Assembly: GCA_019247255.1 (NCBI GenBank) | Contig: JAFAPJ010000272.1 | Location: forward strand, 1-6,519 | Source: Methylobacteriaceae bacterium | Lineage (GTDB): Bacteria; Pseudomonadota; Alphaproteobacteria; Rhizobiales; Beijerinckiaceae | Direction: 5' to 3' | Length of the DNA: 6,519 nucleotides | Shown: positions 1 through 5,905 of the stretch, one piece after another | How positions within the stretch are numbered: position 1 is the stretch's first letter | How the letters are laid out: each line of letters starts with the position of its first letter | Notes under the pieces: model-generated | Told to the model about the DNA's origin: nothing | Database searches by the model: none | Seen by the model: the letters and a program-made list of their open reading frames with translations, nothing else | Position numbers and translations under genes: made by a program

Positions 1-51
1 CACGGACGGGCGGTCCTGCCATGAGGCGACCGCGCCGCCGACGAGCGTGCC

Positions 52-777
52 TTACGCCATATACTGGCCGCCGTTGACCGACAGGGTCGAGCCCGTGATG
101 AAGCCCGCCTCGTCGCCGGCCAGGAACACGACCGCGCGGGCGATCTCCTCCGGCTCGCCGAGCCGCCCGACGGGAATCAGCGGGAGAATGCGCTCGTTGA
201 GCACTTTCTCGTCGATCGCCCGCACCATCTCGGTCCCGATATAGCCCGGCGCGATCACGTTGACCGTGATCCCGGCCCGCGCGCCTTCCTGCGCCAGCGC
301 CTTCGTGAAGCCGATGTCGCCCGCCTTCGCCGCCGAGTAATTGGCCTGGCCGGCCTGACCCTTCTGACCGTTGATGGACGAGATGGTGATGACGCGGCCG
401 AACTTGCGGTCCCGCATGCCGTTCCAGACCGGGTGCGTCATGTTGAAGACGCCGTGCAGGTTGGTGTCGATGACCTCGCGCCATTGCCCCGGCGTCATGC
501 GGTGGAACATGGCGTCCCGGGTGATGCCGGCATTATTCACCAGGATGTCGACGGGCCCGAGCTCGGCCTCGACCTGGGCGATGCCGGCCTGGCAGGCCTC
601 GTAATCGGCGACCGACCATTTGAAGACCGGGATGCCCGTCTCCGCCTTGAAGCGGCTCGCGGCCTCGTCGTTGCCGGCATAGTTCGCCGCCACCTTGTAG
701 CCGGCCGCCTTCAAGGCCTTCGAGATCGCCTCTCCGATGCCGCGGCTTCCGCCCGTCACCAACGCCACACGCGCCAT
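52..777 (-). CDS. phaB: Acetoacetyl-CoA reductase (NADPH), PhaB
   Basis: Classical short-chain dehydrogenase of 241 residues, the usual PhaB length. It reduces acetoacetyl-CoA to (R)-3-hydroxybutyryl-CoA with NADPH in the cytoplasm, the second step of PHB synthesis. Visible motifs: the nucleotide-binding TGGSRGIG at residues 8-15, NNAG at 81-84, and the catalytic set N106, S134, Y147 and K151 (YSAAK). The stretch INGQKGQAGQ before the catalytic Tyr and the APGYI segment near 176-180 are typical of PhaB rather than of FabG, the main alternative. The ATG at 775-777 is preceded by a strong Shine-Dalgarno AGGGAGG (784-790). It lies 84 bp downstream of phaA on the same strand, so the two probably form one operon. 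The spacer is structured (see 805-844). Function is by family recognition and context. Confidence 0.95.
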   Translation of the reverse strand: MARVALVTGGSRGIGEAISKALKAAGYKVAANYAGNDEAASRFKAETGIPVFKWSVADYEACQAGIAQVEAELGPVDILVNNAGITRDAMFHRMTPGQWREVIDTNLHGVFNMTHPVWNGMRDRKFGRVITISSINGQKGQAGQANYSAAKAGDIGFTKALAQEGARAGITVNVIAPGYIGTEMVRAIDEKVLNERILPLIPVGRLGEPEEIARAVVFLAGDEAGFITGSTLSVNGGQYMA

Positions 778-804
778 GCCTGTCCTCCCTTGTGATTGAT
801 TGTT

Positions 805-844
805 CCGCCTCTTCGGGCGGTGCGTCCGGGCGGAGCCCGGACGC
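805..844 (-). repeat. Two adjacent hairpins in the phaA-phaB spacer
   Basis: Bases 822-831 (GCGTCCGGGC) and 835-844 (GCCCGGACGC) form a perfect 10-bp inverted repeat around a 3-base loop. One base further along, 805-809 (CCGCC) and 816-820 (GGCGG) form a second stem with a 6-base loop. On the phaA-phaB transcript the large hairpin comes about 18 bases after the phaA stop and the smaller one ends about 14 bases before the phaB Shine-Dalgarno. No U-tract follows, so a classical terminator is not supported. The structure could shield the phaA message, tune phaB expression, or be a REP-like palindrome. Confidence 0.6.
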
Positions 845-861
845 GGATCGCCGATCTCGGA

Positions 862-2040
862 TCAGCGCTCCAGGCACATAGCTACGCCCATGCCGCCGCC
901 AATGCAGAGCGTGGCGAGCCCACGCTTCGCGTCGCGCTTGCCCATCTCGTGCAGCAGCGTGACGAGCACGCGCGCCCCGGAGGCGCCGATCGGATGGCCG
1001 ATCGCGATCGCGCCGCCGTTGACGTTCACGATCTCCGGGTCCCAGCCCATGTCCTTGTTCACGGCGCAGGCCTGGGCCGCGAAGGCCTCGTTCGCCTCGA
1101 CGAGATCGAGGTCCTGGACCTTCCAGCCGGCCTTCGCGAGCGCCTTGCGAGAGGACGGGATGGGCCCGGTCCCCATGATGGCGGGATCGACGCCCGCGGT
1201 CGCCCAGGACACGATGCGGGCGATCGGCGTCAGCCCGCGGCGGTTCGCTTCCGCGGCCGTCATGAGGACGAGCGCGGCCGCACCGTCATTGATGCCGGAG
1301 GCGTTCGCGGCCGTGACGGTCCCGTCTTTCGAGAACGCGGGCTTGAGCTTCGCGACCGCGTCGAGCGTCGTGCCGGCCCGGATATACTCGTCATCCTCGA
1401 CCACGACGTCGCCCTTGCGGCCCTTCACGGTCACGGGCGCGATCTCGTCCTTGAACTTGCCGGCCTTCTGGGCGGCCTCGGCCTTGTTCTGCGACGCGAC
1501 GGCGAATCGGTCCTGATCGTCGCGGGAGAGCTGCCACTTCTGGGCGACGTTCTCGGCCGTGTTGCCCATGTGGTAGCCGTGGAAGGCGTCGAGGAGCCCG
1601 TCCTTCAGCATCGTGTCGATGAGCTTCAGGTCGCCCATCTTGGTGCCGCCGCGCATATAGGCGGCGTGGGGCGCCATCGACATCGATTCCTGGCCGCCGG
1701 CCACGATCACGTCGGCGTCGCCGTTCGCGATCTGCTGCATGCCGATCGCGACCGCGCGCAGGCCGGAGCCGCAGAGCTGGTTCAACCCCCAGGCCGTCTT
1801 CTCCTGCGGGATGCCGGAGGCCATCGCGGCCTGGCGCGCGGGATTCTGGCCCTGGCCGGCCGTCAGGATCTGGCCGAGGATAACCTCGTCCACCTCTCCG
1901 GGCTCGACCTTGGCGCGCTCCATGGCAGACTTGATCGCGATCGCGCCGAGCTCGTGGGCGGGCGTGTTCGCGAAGGCTCCGTTGAAGGATCCGACCGGCG
2001 TGCGGGCGGCCCCGACGATGACGATGTCGGCCTCGGGCAT
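862..2040 (-). CDS. phaA: Acetyl-CoA C-acetyltransferase (beta-ketothiolase), PhaA
   Basis: Biosynthetic thiolase of 392 residues, full length for the family. It condenses two acetyl-CoA into acetoacetyl-CoA in the cytoplasm, the first step of PHB synthesis. The acylated nucleophile is C90 in [10 protein letters not shown]317 (EANEAFAAQ), H349 ([14 protein letters not shown]) and C379 (LCIGGGMG) complete the active site, and the thiolase signature GGQESMS is at 115-121. The ATG at 2038-2040 has a GGGAGA Shine-Dalgarno about nine bases upstream. It is first in a likely two-gene operon with phaB and is divergent from phaR, whose product normally represses PHA genes. Catabolic thiolases share these residues; the adjacent phaB and phaR favour the PHB role, although the enzyme may also serve other acetoacetyl-CoA pathways. 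Confidence 0.96.
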   Translation of the reverse strand: MPEADIVIVGAARTPVGSFNGAFANTPAHELGAIAIKSAMERAKVEPGEVDEVILGQILTAGQGQNPARQAAMASGIPQEKTAWGLNQLCGSGLRAVAIGMQQIANGDADVIVAGGQESMSMAPHAAYMRGGTKMGDLKLIDTMLKDGLLDAFHGYHMGNTAENVAQKWQLSRDDQDRFAVASQNKAEAAQKAGKFKDEIAPVTVKGRKGDVVVEDDEYIRAGTTLDAVAKLKPAFSKDGTVTAANASGINDGAAALVLMTAAEANRRGLTPIARIVSWATAGVDPAIMGTGPIPSSRKALAKAGWKVQDLDLVEANEAFAAQACAVNKDMGWDPEIVNVNGGAIAIGHPIGASGARVLVTLLHEMGKRDAKRGLATLCIGGGMGVAMCLER

Positions 2041-2203
2041 TGAGCGTTCTCCCGTTCGTCCGACGCGAGGCGGCGCCGGCGCATCGGGGGATCAACGCCC
2101 CGGCCTCCTCCAAGTCAAGCGGAGCCGGGCGAGCCTATTTGCGGTGGCGGTTCGTCCGTGAAATGGTCGGCGGCACGGCAGGAGCCGCAGTTCGGGATCC
2201 GCG
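2041..2203. promoter_or_regulatory. Divergent phaA / phaR control region
   Basis: This 163-bp spacer separates the divergent phaA and phaR starts and must hold the promoters of both unless transcription enters from further away. Toward phaA there is a TTGACT (-35-like, 2118-2113 on the minus strand) followed after 17 bases by a poor -10, TTGATC (2095-2090). A 10-bp palindrome GCGCCGGCGC lies at 2073-2082 in the phaA leader. Next to phaR, two GCAG words lie at 2178-2181 and 2187-2190; TGC/GCA-rich sites are the reported target type of PhaR proteins, but no full inverted CTGC...GCAG site is seen. Being a control region is nearly certain from geometry; the individual elements are weak. Confidence 0.5.
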
Positions 2204-2785
2204 ATGGCGAGCGAGAAACCACCGACGATCATCAAGAAATACGCGAATCGCCGCCTCTACCACATGGGCACAAGCACCTACGTGACCCTGGAAGATCTCG
2301 CCCAGATGGTGAGGCAGGGCGAGGATTTCGCGGTGACCGACGCCAAGAGCGGCGAGGACATCACTCGCTCGGTGCTCGCCCAGATCATCTTCGAGCAGGA
2401 GAACAAGCAGGGTCAGAACCTCCTGCCGACCGCCTTCCTGCGCCAGCTCATCCGCTTCTACGGCGACAGCCTGCAATCGCTGGTGCCGCGCTACCTCGAA
2501 TTCTCCATGGACCACCTGACCCGGGACCAGAACCGCTTGCGCGAGCAGATGGAGAAGACCTTTGGCCCCGTCGCGGTGCACGCGATCGAAGACCAGGTCC
2601 GGGCCAACATGACGTTCTTCTCGGAGGCGATGCGGATGTGGGCGCCCTTCGCGACGCCGCCCGTCGCGCCCTCCGGGCCGGACGCGAAGCCGGGCGCCGC
2701 GCCGCCCGAGAGCACGGACATCGACGCCCTGAAGCGCCAGATGGCCGAGATGCAGGAGAAGCTCGAGGCGCTCAGCCGCAAATAG
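2204..2785 (+). CDS. phaR: Polyhydroxyalkanoate synthesis repressor PhaR
   Basis: PhaR/AniA-type regulator of 193 residues. Family members bind DNA and PHB; they repress phasin and other PHA genes until polymer appears and titrates the repressor away. The N-terminal PHB/PHA-accumulation regulator DNA-binding domain spans about residues 8-67 and contains IKKYANRRLY and GTSTYVTLEDLA, followed by VLAQIIFEQEN. The second, PHB-associated domain covers about 72-146. An Ala/Pro-rich linker (148-170) leads to a short C-terminal helix with coiled-coil character (172-191). The ATG at 2204 fits the family N-terminus, though only a weak GGGAT precedes it; AGGAG at 2180-2184 is about 19 bases away, too far for normal use. 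It is divergent from phaA and ends 3 bp from the convergent EAL gene. Autoregulation is likely from the family but not shown here. Confidence 0.95.
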   Translation: MASEKPPTIIKKYANRRLYHMGTSTYVTLEDLAQMVRQGEDFAVTDAKSGEDITRSVLAQIIFEQENKQGQNLLPTAFLRQLIRFYGDSLQSLVPRYLEFSMDHLTRDQNRLREQMEKTFGPVAVHAIEDQVRANMTFFSEAMRMWAPFATPPVAPSGPDAKPGAAPPESTDIDALKRQMAEMQEKLEALSRK

Positions 2786-2788
2786 GCG

Positions 2789-4489
2789 TCAGCCGGCCGC
2801 CCGCATCGGCGTCTCGACCTCGGCGTCGATCTGGGGGCGGCCGCAATGGTTGCCCTGCAGAAGATCGACGCCCCAGCTCGCGAGGAGCCCCGCCGTCTCC
2901 TCGTTCTCGACCCATTCGGCGACGGTCGCGATGCCGAGATGGTGCGCGAGGTCGACGAGAGCCTGGACGAAGAAGCCGTCGCGCGGGGACCTGGACAGGT
3001 TCTGGACGAACGCGCCGTCGATCTTGACGATGTCGACCGGGAAGTTGCGCAGGTGCCGGAACGAGGTGTGGCCGGAGCCGAAATCGTCGATCGCGATGGC
3101 GACCCCGAGCGCCTTCATGGCGTCGAGCTTGCGCCGGGTCTGGTCGGGATCGCTGATCGCTGCGGTCTCGGTCACCTCGACGATGAGGCGCGAGGCAACG
3201 CCCGGCCGCGAGCCGAGATGGGCCGAGAAGGTCGCGAGCCAGTCGGGCGAGGCGAGGGTCTGGGGCGAGACGTTGACCGAGAGACGCGCCTCCGGTGTCG
3301 AGAGCAGCCAATCGGCCGCGAGCTCGAGGATGCGCGCGTCGACGAGCGGGACGAGGCCGCTTGCCTCGGCGCCCGGCACCACGTGGCCGGCCGCGAGCAG
3401 CGCTCCCGTCTCGCCGCGCACCCGGAGGAGGCCTTCGTGGAAGGAAGGCTCGCGGGTCCGTGCGTCGACGACGGGCTGCCGCGCGAGGACGATCCGACGG
3501 CTATTGAGCAGCGACACGATGTCGAGCGCCGTATCCGGCTGTGCCGCGGCGGCGCCCTCACGCGCCCGCGCCGGGTCGTAAAGGACGATCCCGCCCCCGA
3601 GGCCGCGCTTCGCCGCGGCAAGGCTGCGCTCGGCGCGTCCGAGAAGGCCGGTCGCGGCGGCCGCATGGTCGGGCGCGGTGGCGGCCCCGACCAGGATGCG
3701 GGCCGAGACCGTGGCGCGCTCGGTCGCGATCGGCTCCGCCGAGACGGCCCGGCGCAGCCGCTCGGCCGCGATCCGAACCTGATCGACCGGGCAGTTGCGG
3801 AGCGCGAGAGCGAAGCGGTTGCCGCCGTATTGGGCGAAGCGGTCCCGCCGGCGCATGACGGACCGCATGCGGTCGACCACGGTCCGGATCACGGCATCGC
3901 CGGTCTCGAATCCATGGTCCTCGTTCACGGCCTCCGCGTTCTCGAGCGCGATCGCGAACACGGTGATCGGCTGCTTGCCCCGGATCGCGTGCCCGATCTC
4001 CCGCGCGACGGCGGCCAGGAAGGCCGCCCGCTCGCGAGCCCCTGCCGCCCCGACGCCGCCCGCGACCTCGGCGGCGCTGCGCACCCGCATCGCGCCGTGC
4101 ACGAAGGCGGGACGGCCGTCCTGGCCGGCATACCAGCGGCCCGTATCCTCGATCGAGAGCTCGAGATCGGCGCGCGGGCGCAGGATGTAGGTGGCCGAGA
4201 AGGCGATGCCGGATCCGTCGTCGGGGCCCAGGCTCGCCGCGACCGCCTCGGCCCGGCTCTGGCCGCCCTCGGCCGTGTCGACGAGGGACGCGAAATCCCC
4301 TCCGCTCGACCAGGCCGCGAGATCCGGCAGCCCGAACACCTCGGGGGCGTTCGCGCCCCAGTTCAGCCGGTCGGACGCGAGATCCCAATCATAGACGACG
4401 AGACCGATGGAGGTCAGGATCGCCCGCGGGTCGCCGGGCAGTTCCGCGCCGTGGCGCGCGCGAGCGCTGATCACCTGTCCCGCCCGCAT
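2789..4489 (-). CDS. PAS-like / degenerate GGDEF / EAL protein, probable c-di-GMP phosphodiesterase
   Basis: A 566-residue cytoplasmic protein with no obvious membrane segment. Residues about 24-137 look like a PAS sensor fold. Residues about 150-306 form a GGDEF-type domain whose signature is GGNRF (222-226), lacking the Asp/Glu needed for cyclase activity, while an RxxD (213-216) stands at the usual inhibitory-site spacing. Residues about 322-555 form an EAL domain: E352 (HEGLLR, a variant of EALLR), N406, E438, D468-D469 (DDFGSG), K489, E525 (AEWVE) and Q545 (LLQG) match the expected metal- and substrate-binding positions. The likely role is hydrolysis of c-di-GMP to pGpG, with the N-terminal domains as regulators; signal and output are unknown. 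The ATG at 4487-4489 has GGAG six bases upstream. It is convergent with phaR and divergent from the small gene at 4649. Confidence 0.9.
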   Translation of the reverse strand: MRAGQVISARARHGAELPGDPRAILTSIGLVVYDWDLASDRLNWGANAPEVFGLPDLAAWSSGGDFASLVDTAEGGQSRAEAVAASLGPDDGSGIAFSATYILRPRADLELSIEDTGRWYAGQDGRPAFVHGAMRVRSAAEVAGGVGAAGARERAAFLAAVAREIGHAIRGKQPITVFAIALENAEAVNEDHGFETGDAVIRTVVDRMRSVMRRRDRFAQYGGNRFALALRNCPVDQVRIAAERLRRAVSAEPIATERATVSARILVGAATAPDHAAAATGLLGRAERSLAAAKRGLGGGIVLYDPARAREGAAAAQPDTALDIVSLLNSRRIVLARQPVVDARTREPSFHEGLLRVRGETGALLAAGHVVPGAEASGLVPLVDARILELAADWLLSTPEARLSVNVSPQTLASPDWLATFSAHLGSRPGVASRLIVEVTETAAISDPDQTRRKLDAMKALGVAIAIDDFGSGHTSFRHLRNFPVDIVKIDGAFVQNLSRSPRDGFFVQALVDLAHHLGIATVAEWVENEETAGLLASWGVDLLQGNHCGRPQIDAEVETPMRAAG

Positions 4490-4648
4490 CGCCCTCTCCG
4501 CGACGGCTGACCCGGCCTGGAACAGGACCGGACGCCGACGTCGTCACCCGCGCCGATTGTGCCGGAACGATGCAGGGCTGCGGGTTAACGCACGGTGTAA
4601 CGCTGGCCGCCGGATTGCTCCGGAGCGTTCTCAGAAGGGGAGCGTCGC
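4490..4648. promoter_or_regulatory. Divergent spacer between the EAL gene and the small gene
   Basis: This 159-bp spacer must hold the start signals for both flanking divergent genes. I see no convincing -35/-10 pair. Visible elements are a near-tandem GTTAACGC (4584-4591) and GTAACGC (4597-4603), an 8-bp palindrome CGACGTCG (4536-4543), a small hairpin CCGGA-TTGC-TCCGG (4610-4623), and AGAAGGGGAG (4633-4642), which serves as ribosome binding site for the small gene. The TTAA...GTAAC pair resembles a CtrA box but has wrong spacing and a mismatch. Confidence 0.4.
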
Positions 4649-4897
4649 ATGCAGGACCAGACGAATATCGAGCAGCCCACGTCGCGAGCGCTCGTGATCG
4701 TCGGGCGCACCGAGCCGACACGCGTGGCGCATGAGGGTCGCCGGCCTGAAGCGCCGTTCCTGGCGCAGATCATCGCCAGCCAACGGCGTTTGCCAGCCTA
4801 CCGGGTCGCGCGTCGGGCGGAGCCGTGCGTCGCGACGCGGGCTTATTCCGAGCCGCTCTCGGTCGGCGCCCTCGCGGCGCTCGACCGGACGGTGTAA
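4649..4897 (+). CDS. Small hypothetical protein, 82 residues
   Basis: I do not recognise a function. It is probably a real gene: the ATG at 4649-4651 is preceded six bases upstream by a good Shine-Dalgarno (AAGGGGAG, 4635-4642), it fills an otherwise empty gap between a divergent and a convergent neighbour, and its composition is protein-like. The protein is basic and soluble-looking, with a short hydrophobic strand at 14-18 (ALVIV), a block RRPEAPFLAQIIA at 31-43, and RRAEP at 55-59 followed by Y66. From memory, short uncharacterised Hyphomicrobiales proteins share a pattern of P-x-AFL-x-QLIA, a gap, RRAxP, then Tyr; I could not verify this by search. There is no signal peptide, membrane helix or Cys pair. 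A strong hairpin occupies its last codons (4860-4887). It ends 12 bp from the convergent rpmF stop. Confidence 0.65.
   Translation: MQDQTNIEQPTSRALVIVGRTEPTRVAHEGRRPEAPFLAQIIASQRRLPAYRVARRAEPCVATRAYSEPLSVGALAALDRTV
4860..4887 (-). terminator. Strong hairpin after rpmF, candidate transcript end
   Basis: Bases 4860-4870 (CGGTCGGCGCC) pair with 4876-4880 plus 4882-4887, leaving one bulged T at 4881 and a 5-base loop (4871-4875): eleven GC-rich pairs. On the rpmF transcript it begins about 22 bases after the stop codon, a normal place for a terminator stem, but no U-run follows. On the other strand it overlaps the last codons of the small gene. It may be a 3'-end stabiliser or Rho-related end rather than a classical intrinsic terminator, or a by-product of GC-rich coding. 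Confidence 0.35.
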
Positions 4898-4909
4898 CCG
4901 CGAACCGCC

Positions 4910-5095
4910 TCAGGCGTCCGACTTGACCTTGAGCACCTGCCGGCCGCGATACATGCCGGTCTTCAGGTCGACATGGTGCGGGCGGCGCAGCTCGCCCGAA
5001 TCCTTGTCCTCGATATAGGTCGGCGCCTTGATGGCATCGGCCGAGCGGCGCATCCCCCGCTTGCTCGGCGAGGTCTTTCTTTTCGGAACGGCCAC
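4910..5095 (-). CDS. rpmF: 50S ribosomal protein L32
   Basis: Ribosomal protein L32 (bL32), 61 residues, a component of the large ribosomal subunit near the peptidyl transferase centre. The N-terminus [17 protein letters not shown] (residues 2-18) is the family hallmark; [17 protein letters not shown] toward the C-terminus also fits. There are no Cys residues, so it is the zinc-free form. The start is the GTG at 5093-5095: it puts AVPK at the N-terminus and has GGAG (5103-5106) seven bases upstream. The open frame continues further upstream, up to 5176, but those residues are not L32-like and should not be included. It follows mtgA by 111-138 bp depending on how the leader is counted from the stop, and converges on the small gene. 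The leader holds overlapping palindromes that might control translation. Confidence 0.97.
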   Translation of the reverse strand: MAVPKRKTSPSKRGMRRSADAIKAPTYIEDKDSGELRRPHHVDLKTGMYRGRQVLKVKSDA

Positions 5096-5104
5096 GGGTG
5101 ATCT

Positions 5105-5137
5105 CCGTCGGAAACGGCGCCGGATCCGTCGCGACGG
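5105..5137 (-). repeat. Palindrome cluster in the rpmF leader
   Basis: Three overlapping palindromes lie within 23 bp: CGGCGCCG (5115-5122), CGGATCCG (5121-5128) and CCGTCGCGACGG (5126-5137). Read on the rpmF strand, CCGTCG (5137-5132) is complementary both to the adjacent CGACGG (5131-5126) and to a second CGACGG (5110-5105) whose last two G bases belong to the rpmF Shine-Dalgarno GGAG (5106-5103). The longer-range pairing would leave a 21-base loop and partly hide the ribosome binding site. That is a possible control structure, not a demonstrated one. Confidence 0.35.
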
Positions 5138-5206
5138 CCGGACATACGCCAAGATGTTCTTGAGGCGCGGCTCCATACACCGCCGGCCCCGCCTTGACCA
5201 GAGCGA

Positions 5207-5905
5207 TCAGCGCGCGAGGCACCCCGTCAGGTCGCCGGCCCGGGCGACCCGCGCGCCGAGCCGGCCGGCCAGCGCCTGAAGCCGCCGGGACGGACGTCCC
5301 GCGTCCCGCTCGATCGGGTTCGGCAGCGAGACCGTGAGAAGCAAGGCCTCGCGCGCCGTGAGGTCTCGGGCGCTCTTGCCGAAATAGCGGCGGGCCGCCG
5401 CCTCCGCGCCGAACACGCCATCCCCCCATTCGGCGACGTTCAGGTAAACCTCCATGACGCGACGCTTCGGCCAGACGAGATCGAGATAGAGCGCGAGAGG
5501 GATCTCGAGACCCTTGCGGATGTAGGAGCGCGACGACCAGAGGAAGAGGTTCTTGGCGACCTGCATCGTGAGCGTCGAGGCGCCGCGGCTCGGCCCGTCC
5601 TCGTCCGCCTCGTCGATGACCGCGCGGAGCGCGTCCCAATCGACCCCGTGGTGGAGGCAGAAGCGCTGATCCTCCGAGGTCAAGACCGCGCGAGGGAGCG
5701 CGGGCGCGATCGCGTCGAGCGGCACGACGACCCGCTCCACGGGCTGCCCGGCAAGCCAGCGCCGGAGCATCAAGGTCGAGACCGGGGTCGCCACCAGGTA
5801 GGCGAGCCCGAGGGCCGCGACCGCCCCGGGAATCGCCAGGGCGAGGAGAATGACGAGGCCGGCGAGGCGCCTCGCCCAGCGGCGGCGCGGCCGTCCCTCC
5901 CTCAG
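5207..5905 (-). CDS. mtgA: Monofunctional biosynthetic peptidoglycan transglycosylase MtgA
   Basis: GT51 glycosyltransferase that polymerises lipid II into glycan strands at the outer face of the inner membrane. Counting from the CTG at 5905, it has 232 residues, normal for MtgA. An Arg-rich cytoplasmic tail (2-13) leads into one membrane helix (about 14-37), then the catalytic domain: EDQRF with catalytic E78 and [17 protein letters not shown] (108-119), RKGLE with E134, [10 protein letters not shown], and [13 protein letters not shown]. The frame is open from 6001, yet between there and the membrane helix no ATG, GTG or TTG occurs; the first canonical start is GTG at 5792-5794, which would delete the anchor and lacks a Shine-Dalgarno. 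The CTG overlaps the kup stop as CTGA, suggesting coupled translation. Identity is firm; the start is inferred. The start may instead be another non-AUG codon, or there may be a sequence error. Confidence 0.9.
   Translation of the reverse strand: MREGRPRRRWARRLAGLVILLALAIPGAVAALGLAYLVATPVSTLMLRRWLAGQPVERVVVPLDAIAPALPRAVLTSEDQRFCLHHGVDWDALRAVIDEADEDGPSRGASTLTMQVAKNLFLWSSRSYIRKGLEIPLALYLDLVWPKRRVMEVYLNVAEWGDGVFGAEAAARRYFGKSARDLTAREALLLTVSLPNPIERDAGRPSRRLQALAGRLGARVARAGDLTGCLAR
5861..5876. repeat. 16-bp perfect palindrome in mtgA
   Basis: GGCGAGGC/GCCTCGCC is a perfect palindrome inside the codons just before the mtgA membrane helix, about 30 bases downstream of the candidate CTG start. As RNA it could fold as a 6-bp stem with a GCGC loop. 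It may influence initiation at the start, or simply reflect GC-rich Arg/Ala/Leu codons. Confidence 0.5.

Noticed and set aside
10..33. 6-bp inverted repeat GCGGTC...GACCGC downstream of phaB
   Set aside because: The stem is short with a 12-base loop and no U-tract, and the window ends too soon to know what lies there. It is too weak to call a phaB terminator.
796..2043. A 415-codon plus-strand open frame antisense to phaA
   Set aside because: It is His/Arg/Gly-rich without family motifs and mirrors the phaA codons. phaA on the other strand is unmistakable.
2158..3027. A 289-codon plus-strand frame overlapping phaR
   Set aside because: It is an out-of-frame shadow of phaR running into the antisense of the EAL gene; the Arg/Pro-rich product has no motifs.
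3536..3570. GC-rich Ala/Arg-coding stretch checked as a possible frameshift in the EAL gene
   Set aside because: It encodes the Ala-rich linker between the GGDEF-like and EAL domains. The frame is continuous and both domains are complete.
2846..4510. A 554-codon plus-strand open frame antisense to the EAL gene
   Set aside because: Its product is dominated by Arg, Gly, Asp and Glu with no recognisable domain, while the opposite strand encodes a clear PAS/GGDEF/EAL protein. Long antisense frames are expected at this GC content.
5172..5200. Possible rpmF promoter: TGGTCA (5200-5195), 17-base spacer, TATGGA (5177-5172), minus strand
   Set aside because: Spacing is right, but only about four and three bases match the consensus hexamers, so a transcription start map would be needed.
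4770..5639. A 289-codon minus-strand frame overlapping mtgA, rpmF and the small gene
   Set aside because: Its translation is low-complexity Arg/Gly/Pro-rich, and it crosses three better-supported genes in another frame.
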